Source of the DNA: Piscinibacter gummiphilus
GTDB taxonomy: Bacteria; Pseudomonadota; Gammaproteobacteria; Burkholderiales; Burkholderiaceae_C
Assembly: GCF_002116905.1 (NCBI RefSeq)
Contig: NZ_CP015118.1
Location: 4,960,001 to 5,024,000, forward strand
Direction: 5' to 3'
Length of the DNA stretch: 64,000 bases
Part shown: positions 49,166 through 57,694 of the stretch, in pieces
How the letters are laid out: every line of letters begins with the position of its first letter
How positions within the stretch are numbered: the stretch's first letter is position 1
Position numbers and translations under genes: made by a program
Notes under the pieces: generated by a model
The model's input: only the letters and a program-made list of their open reading frames with translations
Databases searched by the model: none
Told to the model about the DNA's origin: nothing

Positions 49166-50343
49166 CCCCGGACCTCGGCCGCCGCGCGTTCCAGGCCTCG
49201 CTGCTCGCGGCCCCGCTGCCCACCCTCGCCGCCGGCGGGCCGCCCGTGCTGCTGGGCATCGACGGCGAGTTCGGGCTGCAGAACAGCACGTCGGCACAGG
49301 CCATCGAGCTGGGCGTGCGCATCGCGGTGGACCAGGTCAACGCACGCGGCGGCGTGCTGGGTGGCCGGCCGCTGTCCATCGTCACGCGCGACCACCGCTC
49401 CATCCCCGCGCGCGGCATCCAGAACATCGCCGAGTTCGCCGCGATGCCCGACCTCGTCGCGTTGTTCGGCGGGCGATTCAGCCCTGTCGTGATCGAGCAA
49501 CTGCCCGCGCTGAAGGCCGCGAAGGTGCCGTTCCTCGCGGTGTGGTCCGCGGCGGACGCGATCGTCGACAACGGCAGCACGCCCAACTACGCCTTCCGCC
49601 TGTCGCTGCGCGACAGCCTGGCGATGCCGTTCATGATGACCCGCGCGAAGGCGCGCGGCGTGTTGCGCGTGGGCCTGCTGCTGACCAACACCGCCTGGGG
49701 CCGCAGCAACCTCGCCGCCGTGCAGAAGTACGAGGCCACGTCGAAGCTGCCGAAGGTGGTGGGGACGGCCTGGTACAACTGGCAGGAGAAGTCGCTCGTC
49801 GAGCCCTACCTGCGCCTCGTGCGCCTCGGCGCCCAGGCCATCCTGCTCGTCGCGAACGACGACGAGGCCGCCACGCTCGTGCGCGAGATGGCCCGGCTCG
49901 AACCCACGCAGCGCGTGCCGGTGCTGAGCCACTGGGGCATCACCGGCGGCCGTTTCTTCAGCGGAGCGGGCGACGCCCTGCCCCAGGTCGACTTCAGCGT
50001 CGTGCAGACCTTCAGCTTCTTCCGCGCGCCACCCGCCCAGCTCGCGACGTTCCTCGCCTCGGCGAAGGCCCACCGCATCCAGCGCATCGAGGACATCGAA
50101 AGTCCCGTCGGCACCGCCCACGCGTACGACATGACCCACATCCTCGCGAAGGCCATCGACCTCGCCGGCACCACCGACCGGCCGGCGGTACGCGATGCGC
50201 TGGAGCGCGTGAAGTTCCACGACGGACTCGTCCGCCGCTACGCCCCGCCGTTCACGCCGACTCGGCACGAGGCCCTCGGCACGGCGCAGCTGCTGATGGC
50301 CCGCTACCGCGACGACGGCGTCCTCGTGCCGGCCGAACGCTGA
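49150..50343 (+). CDS. Leu/Ile/Val-type periplasmic binding protein without transporter genes
   Basis: The 397-residue protein begins with a Tat-like start (GRRAFQASLLAAPLPTLAAGG) and a type I periplasmic-binding fold (LLGIDGEFGLQNSTSAQAIELGVRIAVDQVNARGGVLGGRPL; LVALFGGRFSPVVIEQLPALK; HAYDMTHILAKAIDLAG). ABC permease and ATPase genes are absent on both sides. Instead it is followed five bases later by a hybrid sensor kinase with a periplasmic domain. A sensory role, presenting ligand to the kinase, is therefore more likely than uptake; this is inference from context. Confidence 0.88.
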   Translation: MAAPLTPDLGRRAFQASLLAAPLPTLAAGGPPVLLGIDGEFGLQNSTSAQAIELGVRIAVDQVNARGGVLGGRPLSIVTRDHRSIPARGIQNIAEFAAMPDLVALFGGRFSPVVIEQLPALKAAKVPFLAVWSAADAIVDNGSTPNYAFRLSLRDSLAMPFMMTRAKARGVLRVGLLLTNTAWGRSNLAAVQKYEATSKLPKVVGTAWYNWQEKSLVEPYLRLVRLGAQAILLVANDDEAATLVREMARLEPTQRVPVLSHWGITGGRFFSGAGDALPQVDFSVVQTFSFFRAPPAQLATFLASAKAHRIQRIEDIESPVGTAHAYDMTHILAKAIDLAGTTDRPAVRDALERVKFHDGLVRRYAPPFTPTRHEALGTAQLLMARYRDDGVLVPAER

Positions 50344-50348
50344 CACCG

Positions 50349-52460
50349 ATGCGCACGGCCAGCTGGCTGCCTTCGAGCCTGGTCCGCCGGTACGCCCTGG
50401 CCACCGCGGGCCTCGCGGCGGCCGCGCTCGTGATGACGTCGCTCGCGTCGTGGTGGCTGATCCGCCAGCAGCACCACGAGGCCGTGATCCAGCTCGCGAA
50501 CGGTGAACGCCAGCACCAGGCCGCGGCCGTCGGCAACGACCTGCGGGCGATTTCCACCCGCATGGCCGAGATCGCGGCCAGCACCATCCTCGCCACGGGC
50601 CTGGTCGACAGCGCGGGCCGCGAGACCTACCTCGGCCCGTTCCTCAACGGCATCCGCCAGGTCAACGGCATCCCGGTGCAGCTGAGCTTCACCGACTACC
50701 GCGGCACCGAGATCGCGAGCAACGACAACAGCTCCTTCAACGCGGACCAGCTTGCCTGGCTGCGCGAGAACATCGAGCAGGCCCGCCCGGTGGCCACCAT
50801 CTTCCCGTCGCCCAACGGCGACGAACTGGTGGCGCTCGAGCCCATGCGGTACGCCCGCACGTCGTCGCCCGAGGGCGCCGTCCTCTACAAGGTGAAGCTG
50901 CCGGACCTCGACGCCGGCCCCACCGCGCGGCTGATGTGGGGGCCTCGCGTGCTGGAAGGCGACAGCCCGGACGTCACGGCCGACGTGCCCTCGCCGCCCG
51001 TCTTCCGCCACCTCGCCTTCCGTGTGCGCGACCGCGCGGGCGCCCGCATCGCGGCCGACTCGCCGGACCCGCCGTACTTCCACATCGCGGTCGTGAGCGG
51101 CGCGCTGATGGCCATCGTCGTGATCGCCGGGCTCAACCTCGCCCGCGTGCTGACGAAGGACCTGCGGCGCCTCGAGTCGTTCTCCACCCAGCTGCTCGAC
51201 GGCGACCTCGGCACGGGACGGGCGCCCGAAGGCGGCAGCGCGGAGGTCGATGCGCTCGCCCGCTCCATCAACGGCATGCTGGACCGGCTGAGCCAGCAGC
51301 GCGTGGCGCTGCTCGGCGAACAGGACAAGCTGACGAGGCTCACCTCCGAACTTCAGGCGGCCAACCGCCGCAAGGACGACTTCCTCGCGATGCTGGGCCA
51401 CGAACTGCGCAACCCGCTCGCGCCCATCAGCGCGGGCGCGCAGCTGCTCGAGAAGCTGCCGCCCGGCGACCCGCGCGTGAAGCGCACGAGCGAGGTGATC
51501 ACGCGGCAGGTCGGCCAGATGACGAAGATCGTCAACGACCTGCTCGACGTGTCGCGCGTGACCCGCGGCCTGATCACGCTCGAACGCACGCCGCTCGACC
51601 TCGCATCGGTGGTGGCTGCGGCGACGGAGCAGGCGCGGCCGCTGATCGAATCCCGCGGGCACGTGCTGAAGACGTTCCTGCCCGTCGAACCCGTTCGGGT
51701 CATCGGTGACACCGCGCGGCTCGTGCAGGTGCTCGGCAACCTGCTCACCAATGCGGCCAAGTACACGCCCAACGGCGGCCGGATCGACGTGCGGGTGGCC
51801 GCCGACGGCACCGACGCGCTGCTGCAGGTGAGCGACAACGGCATGGGCATCACGCCCGAGCTGATGCCCGAGATCTTCGACCTCTTCACGCAGGGGTCAC
51901 GGGGCGTCGACCGCGGCCAGGGCGGCCTGGGCCTCGGCCTCGCGCTGGTCAAGAGCCTCGTCGAACTCCACGGCGGTTCGGTGCGGGCCGACAGCGCGGG
52001 CACGGACCGCGGCGCCACGCTGTCGGTGCGCCTGCCGCGTCTGAACGCACCGGCGTCCGCCGAGCCCGCCCACCCGATCCCCGCCGCGCCGGTGCCCCCG
52101 AGGCGCATCGTCCTCGTCGACGACAACGCCGACGCGGCCCGCACGCTGTCCGACTGCCTGGCCCTCGAAGGCCATTCGGTGGAGATCTTCAACGACGGCC
52201 CGAGCGCCCTCGACTTCGCCGCACGCGAAGCCGTCGACGCCTTCGTGCTCGACATCGGCCTGCCCGGCATGGACGGCAACGAACTCGCCCGCCGCCTGCG
52301 CGCGCGGCCGGCCACCGCGCACACGCTGATGATCGCGCTCAGCGGGTACGGGCAGGCGGCGGACCTCGAACGTTCGACCGCCGCGGGCTTCGACCACCAC
52401 CTGGTCAAACCCGCGGACCCCGACGTGCTGAACGGCCTGCTGGCCGACGTGCGAGGGTGA
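50349..52460 (+). CDS. Membrane hybrid sensor kinase (HAMP-HisKA-HATPase-REC)
   Basis: The 703-residue protein has TM1 at ~15-38, a ~210-residue periplasmic Cache-like domain (QAAAVGNDLRAISTRMAEIAAS), TM2 at ~253-275 and HAMP (~277-330). HisKA carries H351 in LGHELRNPLAP, and HATPase_c has DNGMGI and GGLGLGLALVKSLVELHGG. A C-terminal receiver has the acidic VDDN and the phospho-Asp in FVLDIGLPGMDG. The start codon is five bases after the binding-protein stop. No separate output regulator lies nearby, so the phosphate must pass to a protein encoded elsewhere. Confidence 0.92.
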   Translation: MRTASWLPSSLVRRYALATAGLAAAALVMTSLASWWLIRQQHHEAVIQLANGERQHQAAAVGNDLRAISTRMAEIAASTILATGLVDSAGRETYLGPFLNGIRQVNGIPVQLSFTDYRGTEIASNDNSSFNADQLAWLRENIEQARPVATIFPSPNGDELVALEPMRYARTSSPEGAVLYKVKLPDLDAGPTARLMWGPRVLEGDSPDVTADVPSPPVFRHLAFRVRDRAGARIAADSPDPPYFHIAVVSGALMAIVVIAGLNLARVLTKDLRRLESFSTQLLDGDLGTGRAPEGGSAEVDALARSINGMLDRLSQQRVALLGEQDKLTRLTSELQAANRRKDDFLAMLGHELRNPLAPISAGAQLLEKLPPGDPRVKRTSEVITRQVGQMTKIVNDLLDVSRVTRGLITLERTPLDLASVVAAATEQARPLIESRGHVLKTFLPVEPVRVIGDTARLVQVLGNLLTNAAKYTPNGGRIDVRVAADGTDALLQVSDNGMGITPELMPEIFDLFTQGSRGVDRGQGGLGLGLALVKSLVELHGGSVRADSAGTDRGATLSVRLPRLNAPASAEPAHPIPAAPVPPRRIVLVDDNADAARTLSDCLALEGHSVEIFNDGPSALDFAAREAVDAFVLDIGLPGMDGNELARRLRARPATAHTLMIALSGYGQAADLERSTAAGFDHHLVKPADPDVLNGLLADVRG

Positions 52461-52527
52461 TTCGACACGGGCACGCCCGAGTCTGCGAACATCGGCCCTT
52501 TCGACTGGTTCCGATCGCCCCGTTTCC

Positions 52528-53136
52528 ATGAACAAGCTGACCCAAGCCCTCCACCAGCGCCTGCCCGCCTGGGCGGCCGAGTGGCTGGACATCCTCGTGC
52601 CCACGATCGAGGTGGTGCTCATCGTCGTCGGCGCCTGGCTGCTGATGCGCGTCGCCCGCCGCCTCACGCGCCGCCTCACGGCGGCCTACTCGCTGCCCGT
52701 GCGGTTCACGTCGATCTTCCTGCGCACCGTGGGGGTCATCGTCTACCTCGGCGCGCTGCTGTGGGCCCTGGAACGGCTGGGCGTCTCCGGCGCCGTGCTG
52801 TGGACCGCATTCACCGGCTTCGCCACCGTCGGCGCCGTCGCCTTCTTCGCCGCATGGAGCGTGCTGTCGAACCTCTTCTGCGCGCTGCTGATCTACGTCA
52901 CCCGCGCGTTCCGCATCGGCGACGTGGTGGAGCTGCTGGAGTCGGGCGACAAGCCGGGGCTCAGGGGCCAGGTGGTGGACATCAACCCGGTCTACACCAC
53001 GCTGCACGAAAGCGGCGATGCGGAGAGCGGCACGAGCCTGCAGCTGCCGAACAGCCTGTTCTTCCAGCGCGCGCTGCGGCGCTGGCATGGGGCGGCGGCC
53101 ACCGAGGCGATGGCTCAGCCGCGCAAGATCGACTAG
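52528..53136 (+). CDS. Short MscS-family mechanosensitive channel
   Basis: The 202-residue protein has three hydrophobic segments (~25-42, ~68-90, ~95-125). The pore-lining helix and MscS beta domain run FATVGAVAFFAAWSVLSNLFCALLIYVTRAFRIGDVVEL, with LRGQVVDINPVYTTLHE and LQLPNSLFFQ beyond them. E. coli MscS has 286 residues; this protein stops right after the beta domain and lacks the alpha-beta cage. No frameshift is evident, and similar short forms exist. The last four bases overlap the convergent GST gene. Confidence 0.85.
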   Translation: MNKLTQALHQRLPAWAAEWLDILVPTIEVVLIVVGAWLLMRVARRLTRRLTAAYSLPVRFTSIFLRTVGVIVYLGALLWALERLGVSGAVLWTAFTGFATVGAVAFFAAWSVLSNLFCALLIYVTRAFRIGDVVELLESGDKPGLRGQVVDINPVYTTLHESGDAESGTSLQLPNSLFFQRALRRWHGAAATEAMAQPRKID

Positions 53137-53777
53137 GAGCCGCTCGCCGTGAACACCGCCAGCTGGTCGGCGAACGCCCGCTGGTACGCGGGCCGCGCCT
53201 CGCCCCGCGCGATGTAGGCGGCGACGTTCGGGAACGCCTCCACGAGGCCTGAACCACCCAGCCGGCGCAGCACGGTGATCATCATCAGGTCGCCGGCGCT
53301 GAAGGCCCCGTCGAGCCAGTCGGCCTCGCCGAGCGCGCGGGACAGTTCGCCCAGCCGCACGCGGATCCGGTCCTCGATCATCGCCAGCCGCTCGACGTGC
53401 CACGGCTTGTCGCGTTCGAACAGGACCGCCATGCTGCGCTCGACGATCGACGGCTCGACCGTGCTGAGCGCCGCGAACATCCATGCGATGGCCCGCGACC
53501 GCGCGTTCGCGTCGGCCGGCAGCAGCCCCGGATGGTGTTCGGCGATGTGGAGAACGATCGCCCCCGACTCGAACAGCACGAGGCCCCCGTCCTCATACGT
53601 GGGGATCTGGCCGAACGGATGGCGCGCGCGGTGCGCGGGCGCCTTCATCTCGGGGAACGAGACGAGCCTCACGTCGTACGGCTGGCCCACCTCCTCGAAG
53701 GCCCAGCGCACGCGCATGTCGCGCGCGAGGCCCCGGCCGCGGTCGGGGGATCGTTCGAAGGCGGTGAGGATGGGCAT
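53133..53777 (-). CDS. Glutathione S-transferase family protein
   Basis: The 214-residue protein has a thioredoxin-like N-terminal domain (LARDMRVRWAFEEVGQPYDVRLV; HPFGQIPTYEDGGLVLFESGAIVLHIAEH, the glutathione-binding cis-Pro and ES pair) and an all-helical C-terminal domain (ADWLDGAFSAGDLMMITVLRRL). The ATG at 53777 has a TCCTCA-complementary site upstream. The substrate is unknown. Confidence 0.9.
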   Translation of the reverse strand: MPILTAFERSPDRGRGLARDMRVRWAFEEVGQPYDVRLVSFPEMKAPAHRARHPFGQIPTYEDGGLVLFESGAIVLHIAEHHPGLLPADANARSRAIAWMFAALSTVEPSIVERSMAVLFERDKPWHVERLAMIEDRIRVRLGELSRALGEADWLDGAFSAGDLMMITVLRRLGGSGLVEAFPNVAAYIARGEARPAYQRAFADQLAVFTASGS

Positions 53778-53856
53778 GCAAGGCTCCGGGTCGTTCAACC
53801 GGCGCCCAGTGTCCACCATCCCCGGCGTCACATCCAGACCTGCCGCCAGGGGCGGC

Positions 53857-54339
53857 TCAGTGAACCCACAGCACCTCGAACTGCTGCCGGCCCGGGGCGA
53901 CCTCGATCGACACCGCATCACCCTCGCATTTCCCCAGCATGGCCCTGCCCAACGGAGCATCGCTGCTGACGACCTGAACGAGCTGAGTGCCGCTGGTCAA
54001 CTTCATGCTGCCACCACCCGGGCCGAGAAAGAGCTGTTGCTCCCTGTCGTCGGAACCGACCAGGCAGACCAGCGCGCCGAGCTGAATGCCTTTGCTGGCG
54101 TCGTAGGGGAGCGGGCGGAACTGGCGCCAGTGGGCGATCGCCTGGCGGATGGCGTCGGCACGACGGGCCTGGCCGGTGGCCAGGTAGGCCGCTTCGAGAC
54201 CCAACGTGTCGTACTTGTTTTCGGCGATGTTCTCTTCGTGAGTCGCCATTTCATGGGCCACCCGGGCGGCCTGTTCGGCTTGCAGCAGGTCTTCGGCGAG
54301 CCGTTCCAGGACCTGCTGCTGCAGCAAGAATTTATCCAT
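53857..54339 (-). CDS. GreA/GreB-family transcription factor
   Basis: The 160-residue protein has an N-terminal coiled coil (MDKFLLQQQVLERLAEDLLQAEQAARVAHEMA; ENKYDTLGLEAAYLATGQARRADAI) and a C-terminal GreA/GreB domain (LVQVVSSDAPLGRAMLGKCEGDAVSIEV). It belongs to the GreAB-like subfamily rather than being a canonical GreA or GreB. Such proteins bind the RNA polymerase secondary channel, and whether the tip still stimulates cleavage cannot be told here. The 215 bases beyond its start hold no gene I can support. Confidence 0.8.
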   Translation of the reverse strand: MDKFLLQQQVLERLAEDLLQAEQAARVAHEMATHEENIAENKYDTLGLEAAYLATGQARRADAIRQAIAHWRQFRPLPYDASKGIQLGALVCLVGSDDREQQLFLGPGGGSMKLTSGTQLVQVVSSDAPLGRAMLGKCEGDAVSIEVAPGRQQFEVLWVH

Positions 54340-54554
54340 GATGAAAGACAGGCATCTCGAACACGCGGGGGGCAGGTCTTGAGCCTGAAGGGAGCCGGTT
54401 GAGGCAGGAGCAAGAGCTTACCCTTCTCCACGGAGATGATCATCTGCACGGCGCCCATGCCCAGCGCGGTCATGCGCGGGGAGCCTGCTTGAACTGCGCT
54501 TCAGGGCGGGGTTGCCACATCCGCTTCCGCTGCGCAGCGCGTGGCAACGAGACC

Positions 54555-55532
54555 TCAGCCGAGCACCAGTGTCTCCTGCGCCCGTGACGCGCGATCGTGC
54601 AGCGCGACGACATCGCGCAGCGCGAGGTGCACGACCCCGCTGCCCAGTGTGTCGATGAAACGGCATGCGGCATGCTGCGCCGCCTTCGGCTCGTAGGCCG
54701 CGATCCAGGCCTCGCGCAGCCCGCGCCGCTCGGCCGCCACCGGCCAGATGCCGGGCCGCGGCCGCATGCGCGACGGCATGCCGATGCGCCAGGGCTTGGC
54801 CGTCAGGCGTGCGCGGAAGCAGCGCTGGTTCCGGCACATGCGCACGTAGAGCGGGTCGGCCCCCACGGCCGCGAAAAAGGCTGCCACCTCCGGCGACGTG
54901 GGGTCGAAGGTCGCGTGGGTCGCCAGCAGGCGCAGCCCGTTCGGCGTGCGATACAGCCGCAGGCTCCAGGCCGGATGCGCCGCGACGAAGGCGTCGATCT
55001 TCCGCCGCGCCACCACCTCGGGCCCGCCGCGCGATGCCGTCGATGCGCGCAGCGCAAGCTGCACCAGCAGGTGCGACAGGGCGAGCGCCGCGAAGGCGGC
55101 CACCGCGGTCCAGAGCCATCGGCCCGTCGCGGCACTGGCCAGCCCGCCGACCAGCAGGATGGCCGCCGCGACCCCTGCGACAGGACGCCCACCGGTTGCC
55201 GTGTCGAAATCCACGTCCGCGAACAACGCCCGCGGCGAATTGAGACAGTGCGCCCCGTACCCGTTGCGGGTGACGACCTCCTCGCCGTGGCGGGCCAGCA
55301 CCTCCTCGCGGATCGGCACGCCGATGGCGCCGTTGTAGGCCGCCTTGCGTTCGCGGCGGTCCACCGCCTCGCCGGAAAGGATGCGGCGCAACGCGTCGTT
55401 CGCGCGCTGTTCCGCCATCGCCTGCGCGTCGGCCGCGGTGGTCTCGGACCAGCCGAAGCGGCGCACCGTCACCTGCCGCCGGCCCTCGCGATGCTGCACA
55501 CGGGCTTCGGCCCAATGGTCGGGAACGATCAT
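54555..55532 (-). CDS. Membrane-associated protein of unknown function
   Basis: The 325-residue protein has a soluble start (DHWAEARVQHREGRRQVTVRRFGWSETTAADAQAMAEQRA) and two hydrophobic segments at ~118-136 and ~140-160. A longer soluble C-terminal half contains WSLRLYRTPNGLRLLATH and CRNQRCFRARLTAKPWRIGMP. The C-terminal half suggests a nucleic-acid or nucleotide-related fold, but I do not recognise the family. The frame, signal-free start and codon use are those of a genuine gene. Confidence 0.6.
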   Translation of the reverse strand: MIVPDHWAEARVQHREGRRQVTVRRFGWSETTAADAQAMAEQRANDALRRILSGEAVDRRERKAAYNGAIGVPIREEVLARHGEEVVTRNGYGAHCLNSPRALFADVDFDTATGGRPVAGVAAAILLVGGLASAATGRWLWTAVAAFAALALSHLLVQLALRASTASRGGPEVVARRKIDAFVAAHPAWSLRLYRTPNGLRLLATHATFDPTSPEVAAFFAAVGADPLYVRMCRNQRCFRARLTAKPWRIGMPSRMRPRPGIWPVAAERRGLREAWIAAYEPKAAQHAACRFIDTLGSGVVHLALRDVVALHDRASRAQETLVLG

Positions 55533-55760
55533 CGTGGAAATTCTCTCGGGTCGGGATCTGCGGGAATCGGGGCGGGCGGCCGGGCGCCCGGACCGCAGGC
55601 ACTGTACGTCAGCGCGTCGGCCCGGCCCTCGGCGCTTCAGTCGCGGAACCGCGCGTGCGCGACCAGCGTCTCCAGTTCAACGCGACGATGCCACTGGGCA
55701 AGCAGTCGTCGGCTTCAGGCACGAAGCGGTCCTTCCGGATCGTGCGCAATTCCCCATGCC

Positions 55761-56222
55761 TCACCGCCCGAACACTTCCTCGATCAACTGCTCCAGCTGA
55801 TCGGCACCCTCACGTGTCTTCGCCCAGTCGATCGGCATCACGTCCGGCAGGCTCTCCTGCCCCCGCACGGCGGCGATCCAGTTCCGCACCTCATACAGGT
55901 AGGCATCCACGGCGCTGTCCGGGTCCGGGGCATCGTCGAGCACCAGGTAAGCGGCCGGCACGTCGCCCCACACGATCCAGTGAAAGCGATCCACACCCCG
56001 CTTCACCGGGACCGTTTCGTAGAGAAACACCGCCGCTCGGTCGCCGAAGACGCGGCCGACGAAGATCTGCTGGACCCGCTTGACCCAAGCCAGCGAACAC
56101 ACGTACTCGCGGGCGCCGTGGGACAATTTCAAGAAGCCCGGCGTGCCAACGTCGGCCACGGCCGCGTACTCATTTATGTTCTTGACCTTCGAACGATCAA
56201 ACTGCACGGCGAGAGACCTCAT
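55761..56222 (-). CDS. Hypothetical protein, compositionally different from its neighbours
   Basis: The 153-residue soluble acidic protein starts MRSLAVQFDRSKVKNINEYAAV. It contains RVQQIFVGRVFGDRAAVFLYETVPVKRGVDRFHWIVWGD and ends with a charged helix. The first ~25 codons are clearly less GC-rich than the surroundings (AATATTTAT-like codons), which hints at recent acquisition. Size and acidity resemble immunity-type proteins, but I see no recognised motif and no toxin next to it. Confidence 0.5.
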   Translation of the reverse strand: MRSLAVQFDRSKVKNINEYAAVADVGTPGFLKLSHGAREYVCSLAWVKRVQQIFVGRVFGDRAAVFLYETVPVKRGVDRFHWIVWGDVPAAYLVLDDAPDPDSAVDAYLYEVRNWIAAVRGQESLPDVMPIDWAKTREGADQLEQLIEEVFGR

Positions 56223-56326
56223 GGCTGAATTTCATTGTGTCGCCCCGGGCATGACGCTTCCGCTGCGACAAGCCCTTGGGATTCCTCGGGAGGGCGGGCG
56301 TGAGGACTGCATGAGCCGCACCCCAA

Positions 56327-57694
56327 TCAGCGCAACCCGAGCCGCGTGAGCTTCTTGATCAGCCCGACCCGCGAGACCCCGAGCCGCCGCGCCGCCTCCG
56401 ACTGGTTCCCGCCCGCCGCCTGCATCGCCTCGCTGATCATGCGGCGTTCCAGTTCCACCAGCGCGCGGTCGAGCAGGCCGTCGGCCTCGTCGGCGGCGGG
56501 TGCCGTCTCGGTGATCGGCACGCCGGCGGCGAGTGCGAGGGTCTCCGCGTCCAGGTCGCGCTGCCCGGGCAGCAGCAACGCGGCCGCGGCGTCGACCACG
56601 GCCTTCAGCTCGCGCACGTTGCCGGGCCACTCGCCCGCGGCGAGCCACGCGAGCGCGCCGGCGGACAGGCCCGCGCCGCGCCGCTGCGCGAAACACGCGG
56701 CCAGCAGCGGCACGTCCTGCCGCCGCTCTGCGAGGGCCGGCGTGCGCAGCACGATGCCCTTGAGCCGGTAGTACAGGTCCTCCCGGAAGGTGCCCGCGCG
56801 CACCATGGCCTCCAGGTCGCGGTGCGTGGCGGCCACCACGCGCACCTCGCTGCGTTGCGTGACGCGGCCGCCCACCGGCATGTAGCTGCCCTCCTGCAGG
56901 AAGCGCAGCAGCTTGACCTGCATCGGCGGCGGCATCTCCCCGACCTCGTCGAGGAACAGCGTGCCGCCGCGCGCCACTTCCACCAGGCCGGCCTGGTCGC
57001 GGTAGGCGCCGGTGAAGCTGCCCTTCACGTGGCCGAACAGCTCGCTCTCCAGCAACTCGGCCGACAGCGCGCCGCAATGCACCGGCACGAACGGGCCGCT
57101 CGCGAGCGGGCCGTGGTCGTGCAGCGCGCGCGCGACAAGTTCCTTGCCGGTGCCGGTGGGGCCCAGCACCAGCACGTTGACCCGCGTGGGCGCGACACGC
57201 CGCACCATCGCGCGCAGCGACTGGATCGCCGGGGCCTGCCCGACGAGCCCCATGGCGTCGTCGCCCTGCTGCGCCCGCAGCCGGGCCACCTCGGCATCGA
57301 GCTTGCGCTTGCGCAGCGCCCGCGTAACGACGAAGCGGAGCAGGTCGGGGTCGATCGGCTTCGACAGGAAGTCCCAGGCGCCGAGTTCGGCCGCACGCAG
57401 CGCGAGTTCGTGTTCCGCGTGCCCGGTGAGCACCACCACCGGCACCCCCGCGAACCGCGGGATCAGCGCGAGCCCCTGCTCCGGGTCCATGCTGGGCGGC
57501 ATCGCGAGGTCGAGCAGCACCAGGTCCGGGTGGTCGTCCGCGTACGCGGCGAGCGCCGACTCGCCGTCGCCGGCCAGCAGCACCTCGTGGCCCAGGTTGC
57601 GCAGGAAGGCGCCGCCCAGGCGCTGGAACGCCGGTTCGTCGTCGACGAGCAGCACGCGGCCGGGCTCGGCGGGCGAGGTGGTGTCGGGGGTCAT
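56327..57694 (-). CDS. NtrC-family sigma-54 response regulator
   Basis: The 455-residue protein has a receiver (D62 in LVLLDLAMPPSMD, Lys in FLSKPID) and an AAA+ sigma-54 activator core. The core has Walker A GPTGTGKE (~170), GSFTGA (the GAFTGA loop, with Ser for Ala) and Walker B GGTLFLDEVGEM. The C-terminal Fis-type helix-turn-helix is GGNQSEAARRLGVSRVGLIKKL. It is translationally coupled to the membrane kinase upstream (ATGA). A -24/-12 promoter with an upstream inverted repeat lies beyond the kinase gene and is its likely target. The pair resembles PrsK/PrsR-type systems. Confidence 0.92.
   Translation of the reverse strand: MTPDTTSPAEPGRVLLVDDEPAFQRLGGAFLRNLGHEVLLAGDGESALAAYADDHPDLVLLDLAMPPSMDPEQGLALIPRFAGVPVVVLTGHAEHELALRAAELGAWDFLSKPIDPDLLRFVVTRALRKRKLDAEVARLRAQQGDDAMGLVGQAPAIQSLRAMVRRVAPTRVNVLVLGPTGTGKELVARALHDHGPLASGPFVPVHCGALSAELLESELFGHVKGSFTGAYRDQAGLVEVARGGTLFLDEVGEMPPPMQVKLLRFLQEGSYMPVGGRVTQRSEVRVVAATHRDLEAMVRAGTFREDLYYRLKGIVLRTPALAERRQDVPLLAACFAQRRGAGLSAGALAWLAAGEWPGNVRELKAVVDAAAALLLPGQRDLDAETLALAAGVPITETAPAADEADGLLDRALVELERRMISEAMQAAGGNQSEAARRLGVSRVGLIKKLTRLGLR

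Noticed and set aside
54340..54554. Short minus-strand frame reading MTALGMGAVQMIISVEKGK upstream of the Gre-family gene
   Set aside because: It runs into the Gre gene out of frame, has no clear ribosome site and matches no family I know; it may be a gene remnant but cannot be supported.
55533..55760. Plus-strand frame containing FNATMPLGKQSSASGTKRSF
   Set aside because: No start context, and it overlaps the gene at 55761-56222 in another frame; too short to support.
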